64,000 bases of DNA from Deinococcus sedimenti (GCF_014648135.1 NZ_BMQN01000001.1:1282369-1346368); one strand, 5' to 3'. Positions 18,727 through 27,608 are shown, counted from the first letter of the stretch. The notes: generated by a model from the letters alone, not told the origin. Program-made: numbers and translations.

Positions 18727-19172
18727 GTGCCCGGCAGTCTAGCGCGCCCCGGTTCCTGCAGCAGGCTCAGGACGTCGTCCGGCAGGCGCGCGGGGCGGTA
18801 GGTCTGGTCGGTGGCGATGTGGCGGGTCTCGCCCGTCGCGAGGAGTTCTTCGCCACGCAGCACCTCGTACGTGAAGGTCATGGTGCGCGAGCGGACGCTG
18901 CTCAGCCGCGCCACGATCCGCAGTTCGTCGTCGTACCGGGCGGCGCGGCGGTACTCGACGTTCAGGCCCGAGAGCATCAGGTAGTACCCGCGCGCCTCGA
19001 CTTCGCGGTACGGGAGGCCCAGGTGGTGCATCAGGTCGGTGCGGGCCACCTCGAACCACACGGGGTACGTGGCGTGGTGCGCGACGCCCATCGCGTCCGT
19101 CTCGGCGTACCGCACGCGGATGACGGTGGGCGGCCAGGGCGCGCCCTCCGAGCCGGTTTCAGGCGCGGTCAC
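18723..19172 (-). CDS. Acyl-CoA thioesterase (4-hydroxybenzoyl-CoA thioesterase/YbgC hotdog family)
   Basis: 149 residues of hotdog fold. The motif [30 protein letters not shown] contains the catalytic Asp of the 4HBT type and the HATYPVW helix. It hydrolyses acyl-CoA thioesters; the physiological substrate is unknown. The GTG start at 19172 overlaps the rbfA stop (GTGA) and its own stop overlaps the Nudix start, so three genes are translationally coupled. Confidence 0.87.
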
Positions 19173-19459
19173 AGGGGGGGACGGTCGCTGGCGTCGTGGA
19201 ATTCCAGCACGGGCGTGCGGCGCAGCTTCACCTGATCCGCCACCTGCCGCTGCAGGTACCCGCGCGCGCCGCGCAGGGCGTCCAGAAGTTCCTCCATGTC
19301 GCCGGTCATGGCGCTCACGTACACGCGCGCCAGGGAGTAGTCGGCGGTGACGGTCACGCGCTCGACGGTGACGATCATGGGCACGCGCGGGTCGCGCAGG
19401 CCACCGATGGCGTCGCTGATCACGCGGGTCAACTGCGACTGGATCTGTTCGGGTTTCAC
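19169..19459 (-). CDS. rbfA: Ribosome-binding factor A
   Basis: 96 residues, a short RbfA. The KH-like core reads [36 protein letters not shown], including the conserved D-P-R and the V-x-V-S-x-D-x-x-x-A-x-V-Y-V pattern. It helps mature the 30S subunit at the 16S 5' end. GTG 19459 is chosen because GGAG is placed correctly; ATGs farther upstream would add a Pro/Arg-rich extension. It heads the operon with the thioesterase and Nudix genes. Confidence 0.88.
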   Translation of the reverse strand: MKPEQIQSQLTRVISDAIGGLRDPRVPMIVTVERVTVTADYSLARVYVSAMTGDMEELLDALRGARGYLQRQVADQVKLRRTPVLEFHDASDRPPL

Positions 19460-19640
19460 GCGCCGCTCCGGCCGTCGAGGGGGTGGGGGGTGGGGACTGG
19501 CATCCCGGCATGCTACGGCATCCGGGTCCACCCTGACCTTCATGCGCCCTGCGGTCACGGCCCGGGCACGGTGCGGTCACGCCTGGCCGCGCAGCGGGTT
19601 CCGGGTGTGGGTTCGAGTCAGGGCACGCCTGCCCCACAAC
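19460..19640. other. Gene-free stretch between rbfA and the blaI operator
   Basis: GC-rich with several imperfect copies of GGCATCC/CGGCATGC near 19500-19530. No promoter for rbfA and no RNA gene is evident. Confidence 0.4.
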
Positions 19641-19683
19641 CTATCCGAGTTAAATCGTAGATTCTCCGAGCAAACTCGGATAG
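19641..19683. promoter_or_regulatory. Operator-like inverted repeat upstream of blaI-type gene
   Basis: CTATCCGAGTT (19641-19651) and AACTCGGATAG (19673-19683) are a perfect 11-base inverted repeat. Within the spacer lies a second dyad, AATC-GTA-GATT, in the style of BlaI/MecI operators. TAGACT (19681-19686) may be the -10 of the regulator gene, so a bound dimer pair would block the promoter. Autoregulation is the likely meaning. Confidence 0.6.
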
Positions 19684-19704
19684 ACTTGGGGCCAGGAGGC
19701 GAAC

Positions 19705-20088
19705 ATGGCACGACCACCCCACCCAGGCCCCACAGAACGCGAACTCACCCTGCTGAAACTGCTCTGGGAACATGGCCCCAGCACAGTGCGGCAACTGCAC
19801 CAGCTCATCCACCTGCGGCCCAGGCCCGCGTACACGTCGGTTCAGAGCAACCTCCAGGGCATGCTCGACAAGGGGTACGTTCACAGTCGGACCGACCAGC
19901 ACGCTCACGTCTACGCCGCCACCGTCACCCGGGACGAGGTGGAACGCCGCGCCGTCAGCGACCTGATCCGCCGCGTCTTCGACGGGTCGGCGCTGCGGCT
20001 CTTCACGGCAGCCCTGCATGACGAGCAGACCACACCGGCAGAACTGGAGCGCCTCCAGGCCCTGCTGGACGAGTCCCGTGATGACTGA
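19705..20088 (+). CDS. BlaI/MecI/CopY-family transcriptional repressor
   Basis: 127 residues. The winged helix TERELTLLKLLWEHGPSTVRQLHQLI, the recognition helix with AYTSVQSNLQGMLDKGYV and the following wing with Y-A-A-T-V match BlaI. The C-terminal helices dimerise. In beta-lactam systems the repressor is cleaved when the partner BlaR1 senses antibiotic. AGGAGG is placed five bases before the ATG. The next gene, an M56 protease, overlaps it by eight bases, the classical blaI-blaR1 order. Confidence 0.92.
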   Translation: MARPPHPGPTERELTLLKLLWEHGPSTVRQLHQLIHLRPRPAYTSVQSNLQGMLDKGYVHSRTDQHAHVYAATVTRDEVERRAVSDLIRRVFDGSALRLFTAALHDEQTTPAELERLQALLDESRDD

Positions 20089-21601
20089 GTGGCTGCTGAC
20101 GTACCTGCTGCACAGCACAGCCACACTCGGCCCCCTGCTCCTCCTGCTGCGGTTCGCTCCGCCGCCCGCCGCGTGGCGCGACGCCTCGCTCAGGGTGGCG
20201 CTGCTCGCGCCGATCCTGACGGCCCTGCTCACCAGCACCCCTGCGGTCAGTGGGCGCGCCGAGCCGCCCACGCCGCCCCTCGTGACGACCGCCGACCGGA
20301 CGGCGTCCAGTCCGGCGGCGCACCCTCCGCCGCACGCGCCAGTCGCGTCGCCCACGGAACCCCGCACGCCGCTCCTGATGCCCGCCCCGGCCACCCCCCT
20401 CACGCCGTGGGCATGGGCGGCGCTGTGCTCCGGGGTCATCTGGGCTGCCCTGCAGTACGGCCTCGCGTGGCGGCACCTGCCACGTCGGCGCGAACCAGTG
20501 CGCGACCCGGCCATCGTGACCCTGCTGCGCGACCTGCCGGGCAGTCACCGCGTGACGCTCTGCTGGGCGGCGGTGCCCGGCCCCTGCGCGCTGGGCGACC
20601 GCACGATCCTGCTGCCCAGGCCGATTCAGGACTGGCTGCCCCCACCTCAGCTGCGCGCCGCACTGGCCCACGAGTGCGCGCACCTGCGTCGTCACGACCC
20701 GGCCTGGACGGCCGCTCTGGGCTTCGTGGCCACTGCCCTGTGGGTTCAGCCCCTGAACCGGCTGGTGTTCCGGGCGTGGCGGCAGGCCGCCGAGGAACAG
20801 GCCGACGCCTGGGCGGCCCACCACACCGGACGCCGCGTCCTCGCGGACGCCCTGCTGCGGGTGGCGCGGCACGCTCCGTCCGCACCCGCGCCGCTGCTGA
20901 CGCCCGCCGCGGCCCGCCCGGGTCACCTGACCACCCGCGTCACGGCCCTGCTCTCTCCCCCGGAGGTTTCCATGACCCGACGACTGAACTGGTTTCTCGG
21001 CACCCTGACCATCTCCCTGCTCGCCACGCTGCCGCCGGTGGCCGTGGCGCAACCCGTGCCCCTGGGAACCGTGGTGATCGACGCGGGCCACGGCGGCACG
21101 GACGCCGGCGTGAGGGGATTCGTCACCGAGAAGGACGTCACCCTGCTGCTCGCCCGGCAACTCCGTGACGACCTGACTCGACTGGGCGTCCGGGTGATCA
21201 TGACCCGCCAGGAGGATCAGACCCTCAGCCTGCAAGACCGCCAGCGCCGCACTACCCCGGCGGCCCAGCTGCTGCTCTCCCTGCACCTGGACGCCTCTGC
21301 CGACGCCTCGCAGCGCGGCGCGCGTGTCTACGTCGCGCCGACCAGCGCGCCGCAGGGTCGCGCGTCTGCCGACCTCGCGCAGGCACTCCTGACCGCCCTG
21401 AGCGGCGTGAACGGCGACCGGGTCAGCGGACCGCAGCCGGGAACTTACTCCGTACTCGTGAACTCACCGGTGCCCGCGGCCCTCCTGAGCGTCGGCCACG
21501 CCACGAACCGCCAGGACGCCCGGCAACTGAGCGACCCGGCGTACCGGCAGCAGCTGAGCCGCGCCCTGGCGCAGGCGGTGCGGCGCAGTCTGAACCCCTG
21601 A
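20081..21601 (+). CDS. BlaR1-like M56 metalloprotease fused to an N-acetylmuramoyl-L-alanine amidase-like domain
   Basis: 506 residues. N-terminal helices and a Pro-rich loop lead to the M56 protease with H197-E-C-A-H201 and the downstream Glu pair E238-E239. A hydrophobic helix (about 300-322) then crosses to the outside, as in BlaR1, but the extracellular part is Amidase_3-like (about 326-505) rather than a penicillin-binding sensor. Zinc ligands H337 (DAGHGG), E350 (TEKD) and H402 (LSLHLD) are kept; the catalytic Glu of the usual V-E-x-G motif is Ser470 (ALLSVGHATN). A GGAGG five bases before Met298 (20972) could also yield a separate secreted amidase-like protein with a signal peptide. 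Probably the sensor for the preceding repressor, reading cell-wall fragments. Confidence 0.85.
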   Translation: MTEWLLTYLLHSTATLGPLLLLLRFAPPPAAWRDASLRVALLAPILTALLTSTPAVSGRAEPPTPPLVTTADRTASSPAAHPPPHAPVASPTEPRTPLLMPAPATPLTPWAWAALCSGVIWAALQYGLAWRHLPRRREPVRDPAIVTLLRDLPGSHRVTLCWAAVPGPCALGDRTILLPRPIQDWLPPPQLRAALAHECAHLRRHDPAWTAALGFVATALWVQPLNRLVFRAWRQAAEEQADAWAAHHTGRRVLADALLRVARHAPSAPAPLLTPAAARPGHLTTRVTALLSPPEVSMTRRLNWFLGTLTISLLATLPPVAVAQPVPLGTVVIDAGHGGTDAGVRGFVTEKDVTLLLARQLRDDLTRLGVRVIMTRQEDQTLSLQDRQRRTTPAAQLLLSLHLDASADASQRGARVYVAPTSAPQGRASADLAQALLTALSGVNGDRVSGPQPGTYSVLVNSPVPAALLSVGHATNRQDARQLSDPAYRQQLSRALAQAVRRSLNP

Positions 21602-21641
21602 CCCACGGAACTTCTCAGCGGGGGCGCGCGTACCGTGGGGC

Positions 21642-23252
21642 ATGAACCTGAAACTGCCGTTCCTGAAGACCGATGACGCGCTGCCCGGTGGCGTGACCCG
21701 CCCGACGTGGGTGGTGCTGGACCTGAGTGGCCCCTACCCGGAGCGTCAGCCGACGAATCCCGTGGCGGGGCTGCTGAGCCGCACTGAGACGCTGGAGGCC
21801 CTGGCGGCGCGCGTCGAGAAGCTGCGGGGCGCGGCGTGGTTGCATGGGGTGCTGGTGCGGTTCGGGGAGTTCACTGCGTCTCCCGCGACGGCGCACGCGA
21901 TCCGCGGGCTGCTGGCCGACCTGCAGCGGGAGAAGCGGGTGGTGGCGTACCTGCCGCAGCTGAACATGCTGTCCCTGATCGCGGCGAGCGGCGCGGGGGA
22001 ACTGGTGTCGCCGGAGTCCGCCGAGGTGAACGTCAGCGGTTTCGGGATCGAGAGCACGTTCCTGGGTGAGTTCCTGAAGAAGCGCGGGATCGAGTTCGAG
22101 AACCTGCGTGTCCGCGAGTACAAGGCCGCCCTGACGCGCTTTTCCGAGGAGCGGATGGACGACCACAACCGCGAGCAGTTGCAGGCGTACCTGTCGGGCC
22201 TGGAGGGCGCGTGGGTGCGGGACCTCGCGGCGGCGCGCGGCGTCCCGGAGGACGTCGCGGCCGGGTGGCTCGCGGCGGACCTGACGAGCGCGCAGGCGGC
22301 GCTGGAGGCGGGCCTGATCACGAAGGTCGCGTACGAGGACGAACTGATCGGCCCGGCCAGCCGTCCGTTCGCGGCGGTCGCGGACCTGCTGCTGCCCGCG
22401 CGGCCCGGGAAGGCGGCGAAGGCGGGGCGGGTGGCGGTCGTGCCGCTCGTCGGGGCGATCATCACCGGCAAGAGCCGCAGCAACCCCGTGCCGCTGCCGC
22501 TGCTGGGCGGCCCGATGGCCGGGTCGGACACGGTCGTGGCGGCGCTGCGCCGCGCCAAGGGGGACAAGACCACGAAGGCGATCGTGCTGTACGTGAACAG
22601 CGGGGGCGGCAGCGCCCTGGCCAGTGACCTGATCTGGCGCGAGGTCGCCACCAGTGAGAAGCCGGTCGTGGTCGTGATGGGCGAGTACGCCGCGTCCGGC
22701 GGGTACTACGTCGCCACGCACGCGAAGAAGATCGTCGCCTCGCCCTACACGCTGACCGGGAGCATCGGCGTGGTGAGCGGCAAGCCCGTCCTGACGGAAT
22801 TCAACCGCCGTCACGGCCTGAATCCCGAACGGGTGGGCCGCGACCGCGCGCTGATGTACTCGGCGGCCCGCCCCTACAGCGACGACGAGCGTGAACACGT
22901 CGAGAAGGGCATCCTGGAGGTGTACGACCGCTTCACGACCCGCGTCGCCGAGGGCCGCACCCTCAGCAAGGAGCGCGTGAACGAACTGGGCCGCGGCCGC
23001 ATCTGGAGCGGACAGGACGCCCTGGACCGCGGGCTGGTGGACGAACTGGGCGACCTCCGCACCGGCCTGGCGCGCGCGCGGGAACTCGCGGGCCTCCCCA
23101 GTGACGCGCCCGCGTGGAACGTCACGCCGAAAAACCACGGTCCCCTCCCGGAATTCGCGCAGGAGGCCGCGCGGGCCGCCCGCGTGACCGTCTGGCCGTT
23201 CGGCGGTGAACGCGTGCTGACGTGGTTCGATCAGGACGTCAAAGTGCGCTGA
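21642..23252 (+). CDS. sppA: Signal peptide peptidase SppA, long (67K-like) form, S49 family
   Basis: 536 residues with two S49 domains in tandem, like E. coli SppA. The general-base Lys is in RVREYKAALTRFSEE of the first domain and the nucleophile Ser in MGEYAASGGYYVA of the second. No clear N-terminal transmembrane helix is visible, so the enzyme may be cytoplasmic or loosely attached. It degrades cleaved signal peptides. TACCGT lies five bases before the ATG (leaderless). Confidence 0.92.
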   Translation: MNLKLPFLKTDDALPGGVTRPTWVVLDLSGPYPERQPTNPVAGLLSRTETLEALAARVEKLRGAAWLHGVLVRFGEFTASPATAHAIRGLLADLQREKRVVAYLPQLNMLSLIAASGAGELVSPESAEVNVSGFGIESTFLGEFLKKRGIEFENLRVREYKAALTRFSEERMDDHNREQLQAYLSGLEGAWVRDLAAARGVPEDVAAGWLAADLTSAQAALEAGLITKVAYEDELIGPASRPFAAVADLLLPARPGKAAKAGRVAVVPLVGAIITGKSRSNPVPLPLLGGPMAGSDTVVAALRRAKGDKTTKAIVLYVNSGGGSALASDLIWREVATSEKPVVVVMGEYAASGGYYVATHAKKIVASPYTLTGSIGVVSGKPVLTEFNRRHGLNPERVGRDRALMYSAARPYSDDEREHVEKGILEVYDRFTTRVAEGRTLSKERVNELGRGRIWSGQDALDRGLVDELGDLRTGLARARELAGLPSDAPAWNVTPKNHGPLPEFAQEAARAARVTVWPFGGERVLTWFDQDVKVR

Positions 23253-23260
23253 CGCGGGCA

Positions 23261-23331
23261 GTAGTGAGTGGAAAGTGGTGAGTGGAAGGGCGAAACCCCC
23301 GACCCACTCACCACTTCCCACTGTCCACTCT
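23261..23331. repeat. MITE-like repeat, short form
   Basis: AGTGAGTGGAAAGTGGTGAGTGG and its inverted counterpart CCACTCACCACTTCCCACTG enclose only about 20 bases (AAGGGCGAAACCCCCGA). The ends are of the same GGGAGTGGG type as the elements at 13.8 and 14.6 kb but the core is missing. It sits between convergent sppA and pepF and may serve as a terminator. Confidence 0.6.
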
Positions 23332-23335
23332 CTGG

Positions 23336-25120
23336 TTACGCCTGCGTCGTGGCTTCGTACGCGTCGATCTGTCGGCGGATGACGTTCAGGCTGCCTTCCC
23401 AGAAGTCCGGGGCGTGCAGGTCGATGCCGAAGCGCGCGGCGAGGTCCAGCGGGGTGGCCTGCCCGGTGGCCGCCAGCAGCGCGTCGTAGCGGGCCTGGAA
23501 GTCCGCCTCCTGCCCCTGGGCTCGGGCCTGTTCGTACTGGGCGTACAGGCCCAGGCCGAACAGCAGCCCGAAGGTGTAGGGGTAGTTGTAGAAGCTGCGG
23601 CCATAGTAGTGGGGTTTGACGGCCCACATGTAGGGGTGGGGGGTGTTCAGGGCGTCGCCGTACGTGTCGCGTTGCGCCTGGACCATCAGGGTGTTCAGGT
23701 CGCTGGGGTTCAGGTCGCCGCCCGCGCGGCGCTCGAAGACGGCCTTCTCGAACAGGAAGCGGCTGTGGATGTCCACAACGACCTGCGCGTGACCCATCAG
23801 CTGCGTTTCGAGGACGTACAGGTGTTCGGCGCCCTGCGCGGTGGCCAGGGCGGCGTTCTGGATGATGGTCTCGCAGAAGATGCTGGCGGTTTCCGCGAGG
23901 GTCATGGGCGTCTCCTGCTGGAGGGGGTCCAGCGGGGCGAGTTGCACGTTGTGGTACGCGTGCCCCAGTTCGTGCGCCAGGGTGCTGACCGAGTCGAGGC
24001 TGGGGTCGTGGTTCATCAGGATGCGGCTGTCGGCTCCGGACCATTTCATGCAGAACGCGCCGCTGCGTTTGCCGTCGCGGGGTCCGGCGTCGATCCAGCG
24101 TTCCCGGAACGCGCGGGCGGCGAAGTCGCCCAGGGCGGGGCTGTACGCGCGGAACTGGCGTTCCACGAAGGCCTCCCCGGCGGCGTAGTCCCAGTGGGTG
24201 TCGCTGGTGCCGACTGGGGCGAACAGGTCCCACCAGTCCAGTTGCGTCTTGCCGAGGTGGCGGGCCTTGGCGCGGAAGTACCGGCGGAAGTCCGGCAGGG
24301 AGCGGACGACGGCGGCCTGCATGGCGTCCAGCGTCTCGCGGTCGATGCCGTTGCTCAGGAGGCTGGGCGCGACGACGTCCGTGAAGCCGCGCCGGGTAGC
24401 GAGGGTGCCCGCCTCGCCCTTGACGCCGTTCATGCAGGCGGTGAACACGGTCTCCTGGGTCTTCCAGGCGGCGATCTCGGCGTGGTAGGCGTCCTCGCGC
24501 ACCTGCGCGTCGGGGTCGCTGGCGAGGGCGCGCAGGGCCGTGACGGGCAGGGTCTGGCCGCGGTACTCGCCGGTCAGGGTGCTGGAGACGTTGCCGTGCA
24601 GTTTGCCCCAGCCGCCGCCGCTGGCGGGGTGCAGCCGCGCGGCGAGGTCCTCCTCGGGCGGGGTCATCTGGTAGCGGGCGAGTTCGGCGGCGCGGCGCAG
24701 GCGGTGCTCGTGCGCGCGGGCGACCTCGCTGTTTTCCAGCAGGTGCGTCAGGGCCGCGTCGTCTAGGCCGCCCAGCCACGCGGTCAGGCGTGAACCCAGC
24801 GGACCGAGGGGCAGGGTCAGGGTGGTCAGGGCGGCCATGCGGGCCTGCGCCGCCTCGTCGCGGCTGTCGGTGGTGACGAAGGCGTACACGAAGGCGCGCA
24901 CGCGGCCCGCGCGGGTCAGGACGGCGTTCAGTTCGCCCAGCACCGCGTCCACGCCGTTGGGCGTGACGGGCGAGTCGGCGCGGACGCCGTGCGTGTCGAA
25001 CAGGGCTTCCAGGGCCTGCACGTCCTCGCCCAAGGCGCTCAGGTCCTGGTCCAGTTGCGGGTCGGTCAGGCTGGCGTACAGGTCGTCGGTGCGCCAGCGC
25101 GGCATCTCGGTTGTGGTCAC
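23336..25120 (-). CDS. pepF: M3-family oligoendopeptidase F
   Basis: 594 residues, usual for PepF. The zinc site is the H-E-L-G-H of VSTLAHELGHAYHN with the third ligand Glu in TLAETASIFCETII. It is a cytoplasmic metallopeptidase that trims short peptides. The GTG at 25120 is accepted because TACACT lies seven bases before it on the minus strand; an ATG six codons in is less well placed. Confidence 0.93.
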   Translation of the reverse strand: MTTTEMPRWRTDDLYASLTDPQLDQDLSALGEDVQALEALFDTHGVRADSPVTPNGVDAVLGELNAVLTRAGRVRAFVYAFVTTDSRDEAAQARMAALTTLTLPLGPLGSRLTAWLGGLDDAALTHLLENSEVARAHEHRLRRAAELARYQMTPPEEDLAARLHPASGGGWGKLHGNVSSTLTGEYRGQTLPVTALRALASDPDAQVREDAYHAEIAAWKTQETVFTACMNGVKGEAGTLATRRGFTDVVAPSLLSNGIDRETLDAMQAAVVRSLPDFRRYFRAKARHLGKTQLDWWDLFAPVGTSDTHWDYAAGEAFVERQFRAYSPALGDFAARAFRERWIDAGPRDGKRSGAFCMKWSGADSRILMNHDPSLDSVSTLAHELGHAYHNVQLAPLDPLQQETPMTLAETASIFCETIIQNAALATAQGAEHLYVLETQLMGHAQVVVDIHSRFLFEKAVFERRAGGDLNPSDLNTLMVQAQRDTYGDALNTPHPYMWAVKPHYYGRSFYNYPYTFGLLFGLGLYAQYEQARAQGQEADFQARYDALLAATGQATPLDLAARFGIDLHAPDFWEGSLNVIRRQIDAYEATTQA

Positions 25121-25297
25121 GGTTCCGAGTGTACGGCGACCCCCCGGGGAGCGGGTAAGCCAATTGGCGCAGCGGGTAGGGGTCGGCGTGCCATGCTGGT
25201 GGGGTCATTCTCCGTTGGTCTGGACAGGGTCGCCGCGCGCGACTGGATCAGCAGGTCTTTAGTTGATAAAACAAGTCCACTTTTTCCGGAGGTTCCC

Positions 25298-26533
25298 ATG
25301 CGTACTCGACTCACCCTGACCGCCACCCTGGCCCTCGCCGCACTCGGCAGCGCCCACGCCGTCACCACCCTGACCGTCTTCATGGGCAGCCAGCAGCGCC
25401 CCGAGATCTTCCAGCCCATCTTCGACCGCTTCGAGAGACAGAACCCCAACGTCAAGATCAAGATCGAGACCGGCGGCGCCACCAGCGAAGCGCAGAACCA
25501 GTACCTGACCACCGTGCTCGCCGCCAAGGACAACACCCTCGACCTCTTCCTGATCGACGTGGTCCGCACCGCCACCTTTGCCGCCGCCGGCTGGGCCGAA
25601 CCGCTCGACGCGTACCTGCCCAGCAAGGACACGTACCTGAAAGCCTTCCTGCCCGGCCCGGTCGCCGCCGCCAGCGTCAGCGGCAAGCTGTACGCCATGC
25701 CCGCCTTCACCGACTCGCAGTTCCTGTACTACCGCAAGGACCTGCTGGAGAAGTACAAGGCCAAGGTCCCCAAAACCTGGGAGGAACTCGCCGCGACCGC
25801 CGCGCGCATCCAGAAGGCCGAAGGCGGCACCCTGCAGGGCTTCAACTTCCAGGGCGCGCCCATTGAGGGCACCGTGTGCAACTTCCTGGAGATGACCTGG
25901 ACCGGCGGCGGCAGCGTCAATGACGTCACCAGCCCCGCCGCGAAGCAGGGTCTGGGCTTCCTCGTGAACGCCGTGAAGACCAAACTGGCCCCCGCCGCCA
26001 GCGCCGAGATGAAAACCGACGACTCCCGCCAGCAGTTCCAGGCCGGGAACGTCCTGTTCGGCCTGAACTGGAGTTACGCCTGGGCGCACTTCCAGGGCAA
26101 CAGCCCCCAGCCCACCAAGGTCAAGGGCGACGTGGGCGTCGCCGCCCTGCCCGCCTTCGGCAAGAACGCCAGCGCCACCTGCACCGGCGGCTGGGAATGG
26201 GGCCTGAACGCCTACAGCCGCAACAAGGCCACGGCCGTGAAACTCCTGCAGTTCATGTCCAGCAACGACGTGCAGCGCGAGATGGCCGTCAAGGGCGCGT
26301 ACCTGCCCGTCCGCAAGAGCCTGTACAACGACAAGGCCGTGCTGGCCGCCAACCCGCACTTCAAGTCCCTGTACCCCATCGTCACGAAGGCCCGCCCGCG
26401 CCCCGTCACGCCCGCCTACCCGCGCGTCAGCGAGATCATCCGCAACAACGTCTCCGCCGCCATCGCAGGCAGCAAGAGCGTGGACGCCGCGCTGAACGAC
26501 ATGAAGCGTGACCTGGAACCCCTGCTGAAGTGA
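25298..26533 (+). CDS. Carbohydrate-type ABC transporter substrate-binding protein
   Basis: 411 residues. The signal peptide is MRTRLTLTATLALAALGSAHA. The mature protein follows the cluster B (maltose/trehalose-binding) pattern: TLTVFMGSQQRPEIFQPIFDRFE, DLFLIDVVRTATFAAAGWAEPL, and YAMPAFTDSQFLYYRKDLLEKY. It delivers its ligand to the two permeases downstream. GGAGG is five bases before the ATG. Ligand cannot be read from sequence; the monooxygenase at the operon end hints at a sulfonated or otherwise unusual sugar. Two hairpins in the following gap may keep its mRNA level above that of the permeases. Confidence 0.9.
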   Translation: MRTRLTLTATLALAALGSAHAVTTLTVFMGSQQRPEIFQPIFDRFERQNPNVKIKIETGGATSEAQNQYLTTVLAAKDNTLDLFLIDVVRTATFAAAGWAEPLDAYLPSKDTYLKAFLPGPVAAASVSGKLYAMPAFTDSQFLYYRKDLLEKYKAKVPKTWEELAATAARIQKAEGGTLQGFNFQGAPIEGTVCNFLEMTWTGGGSVNDVTSPAAKQGLGFLVNAVKTKLAPAASAEMKTDDSRQQFQAGNVLFGLNWSYAWAHFQGNSPQPTKVKGDVGVAALPAFGKNASATCTGGWEWGLNAYSRNKATAVKLLQFMSSNDVQREMAVKGAYLPVRKSLYNDKAVLAANPHFKSLYPIVTKARPRPVTPAYPRVSEIIRNNVSAAIAGSKSVDAALNDMKRDLEPLLK

Positions 26534-26687
26534 TTCGGATTCCGTCTGTTTCTTTGACAGATCGGCACTTCACCGATCTGGCAACTCCACGCCCGGAACC
26601 CTCACCGCTCCCTCTCTGCGGGGCAGCTCTGCGAGTCGCGTCCGCTCGGATGGAACGGTTGTTACAGACCATTCAATCGGAGTCCGT
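26534..26687. repeat. Structured intergenic repeat, copy 1
   Basis: Begins TTCGGATTCCGTCTGTT and ends CATTCAATCGGAGTCCGT immediately before the permease ATG. Its 3' half matches 50085-50147. It contains a perfect hairpin CAGATCGG/CCGATCTG (26558-26580) absent from the other copy, and an imperfect terminal hairpin with arms at 26649-26655 and 26672-26678. It separates the binding-protein gene from the permeases. Confidence 0.65.
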
Positions 26688-27608
26688 ATGACTCCACCCC
26701 TGAATTCCCCTTCCCGCCGGGTTCGCCGTGAACCCGGCGAGGGCCTGCTGGCCTTCTTCCTGCTGCTGCCGGCGGCGACGCTGCTGCTGGGCGTGCTGCT
26801 GTTCCCGATGCTGACCACCTTCCGCGACAGCCTGTACCTGAACAAGCTGACCGAACCGTGGCTCACGGGCTTCGTGGGTGTCAAGCAGTACGCGCAGATG
26901 CTCGGCGACGCCCGCTTCGGCGCGGCGCTGCGCAACACGCTGTTCTTCGGCGTGCTGACGGTCGGCGGGTCGTTCCTGGTGGGCGTCCCCATGGCGCTCG
27001 CCGCGCACCTGCCCAGCCGCGCGCGGGACGTGGCCCGCGTGGCCCTGCTGCTGCCGTGGGCGATGCCACCGGTCATTACGGGCCTGATCTTCGCGTGGCT
27101 GTTCAACGCGCAGTACGGGGTGTTCAACGACCTGCTGGTCCGCGCGGGCTTCATTCAGGAGCCGCTGCGCTGGCTCAGCACGCCCGGCCTGAGCGTCCTG
27201 GCGATGGTCCTCACCATCGTCTGGAAGACGAGTTCCTTCGTCGCGCTGATCGTCCTGGGCGGCCTCCAGGGCATCCCGAAGGAGATGATCGAGGCGGCGC
27301 AGGTGGACGGCGCGACCCCCACCCAGACGTTCTTCCGGGTGATCCTGCCGCTGCTGGCCCCCAGCCTCGCCGTGGCGTTCATCTTCCGCACCATCAGCGC
27401 CGTGCAGGTCTTCGACATTCCCTACACGTTCATCCAGCAGGCGCCCGCGCAGGGCCTGCTGGAGACGCTCGGCGTGTACATCTACCGCACGGGCATCGAA
27501 TTCCTGGACTTCGGGTACGCCGCCGCGCTCAGCGTGGCGCTGTTCGCGCTGAGTCTCGCCGTGACCGCCGTGTACGTCCGCTTCGTGCGGGACGGAGGCA
27601 ACTCGTGA
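26688..27608 (+). CDS. Carbohydrate ABC transporter permease, MalF/UgpA type
   Basis: 306 residues with six transmembrane segments and the cytoplasmic EAA loop EAAQVDGATPTQTFFRVILPLL that docks on the ATPase. The N-terminus shows the usual LLLPAATLLLGVLLFPML first helix. The ATG lies at the very end of an intergenic repeat and has no good ribosome site, so its translation level may depend on that repeat's structure. It is followed by a coupled second permease. No ATPase gene is present; a shared MsmX/MalK-type ATPase is likely. Confidence 0.92.
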   Translation: MTPPLNSPSRRVRREPGEGLLAFFLLLPAATLLLGVLLFPMLTTFRDSLYLNKLTEPWLTGFVGVKQYAQMLGDARFGAALRNTLFFGVLTVGGSFLVGVPMALAAHLPSRARDVARVALLLPWAMPPVITGLIFAWLFNAQYGVFNDLLVRAGFIQEPLRWLSTPGLSVLAMVLTIVWKTSSFVALIVLGGLQGIPKEMIEAAQVDGATPTQTFFRVILPLLAPSLAVAFIFRTISAVQVFDIPYTFIQQAPAQGLLETLGVYIYRTGIEFLDFGYAAALSVALFALSLAVTAVYVRFVRDGGNS

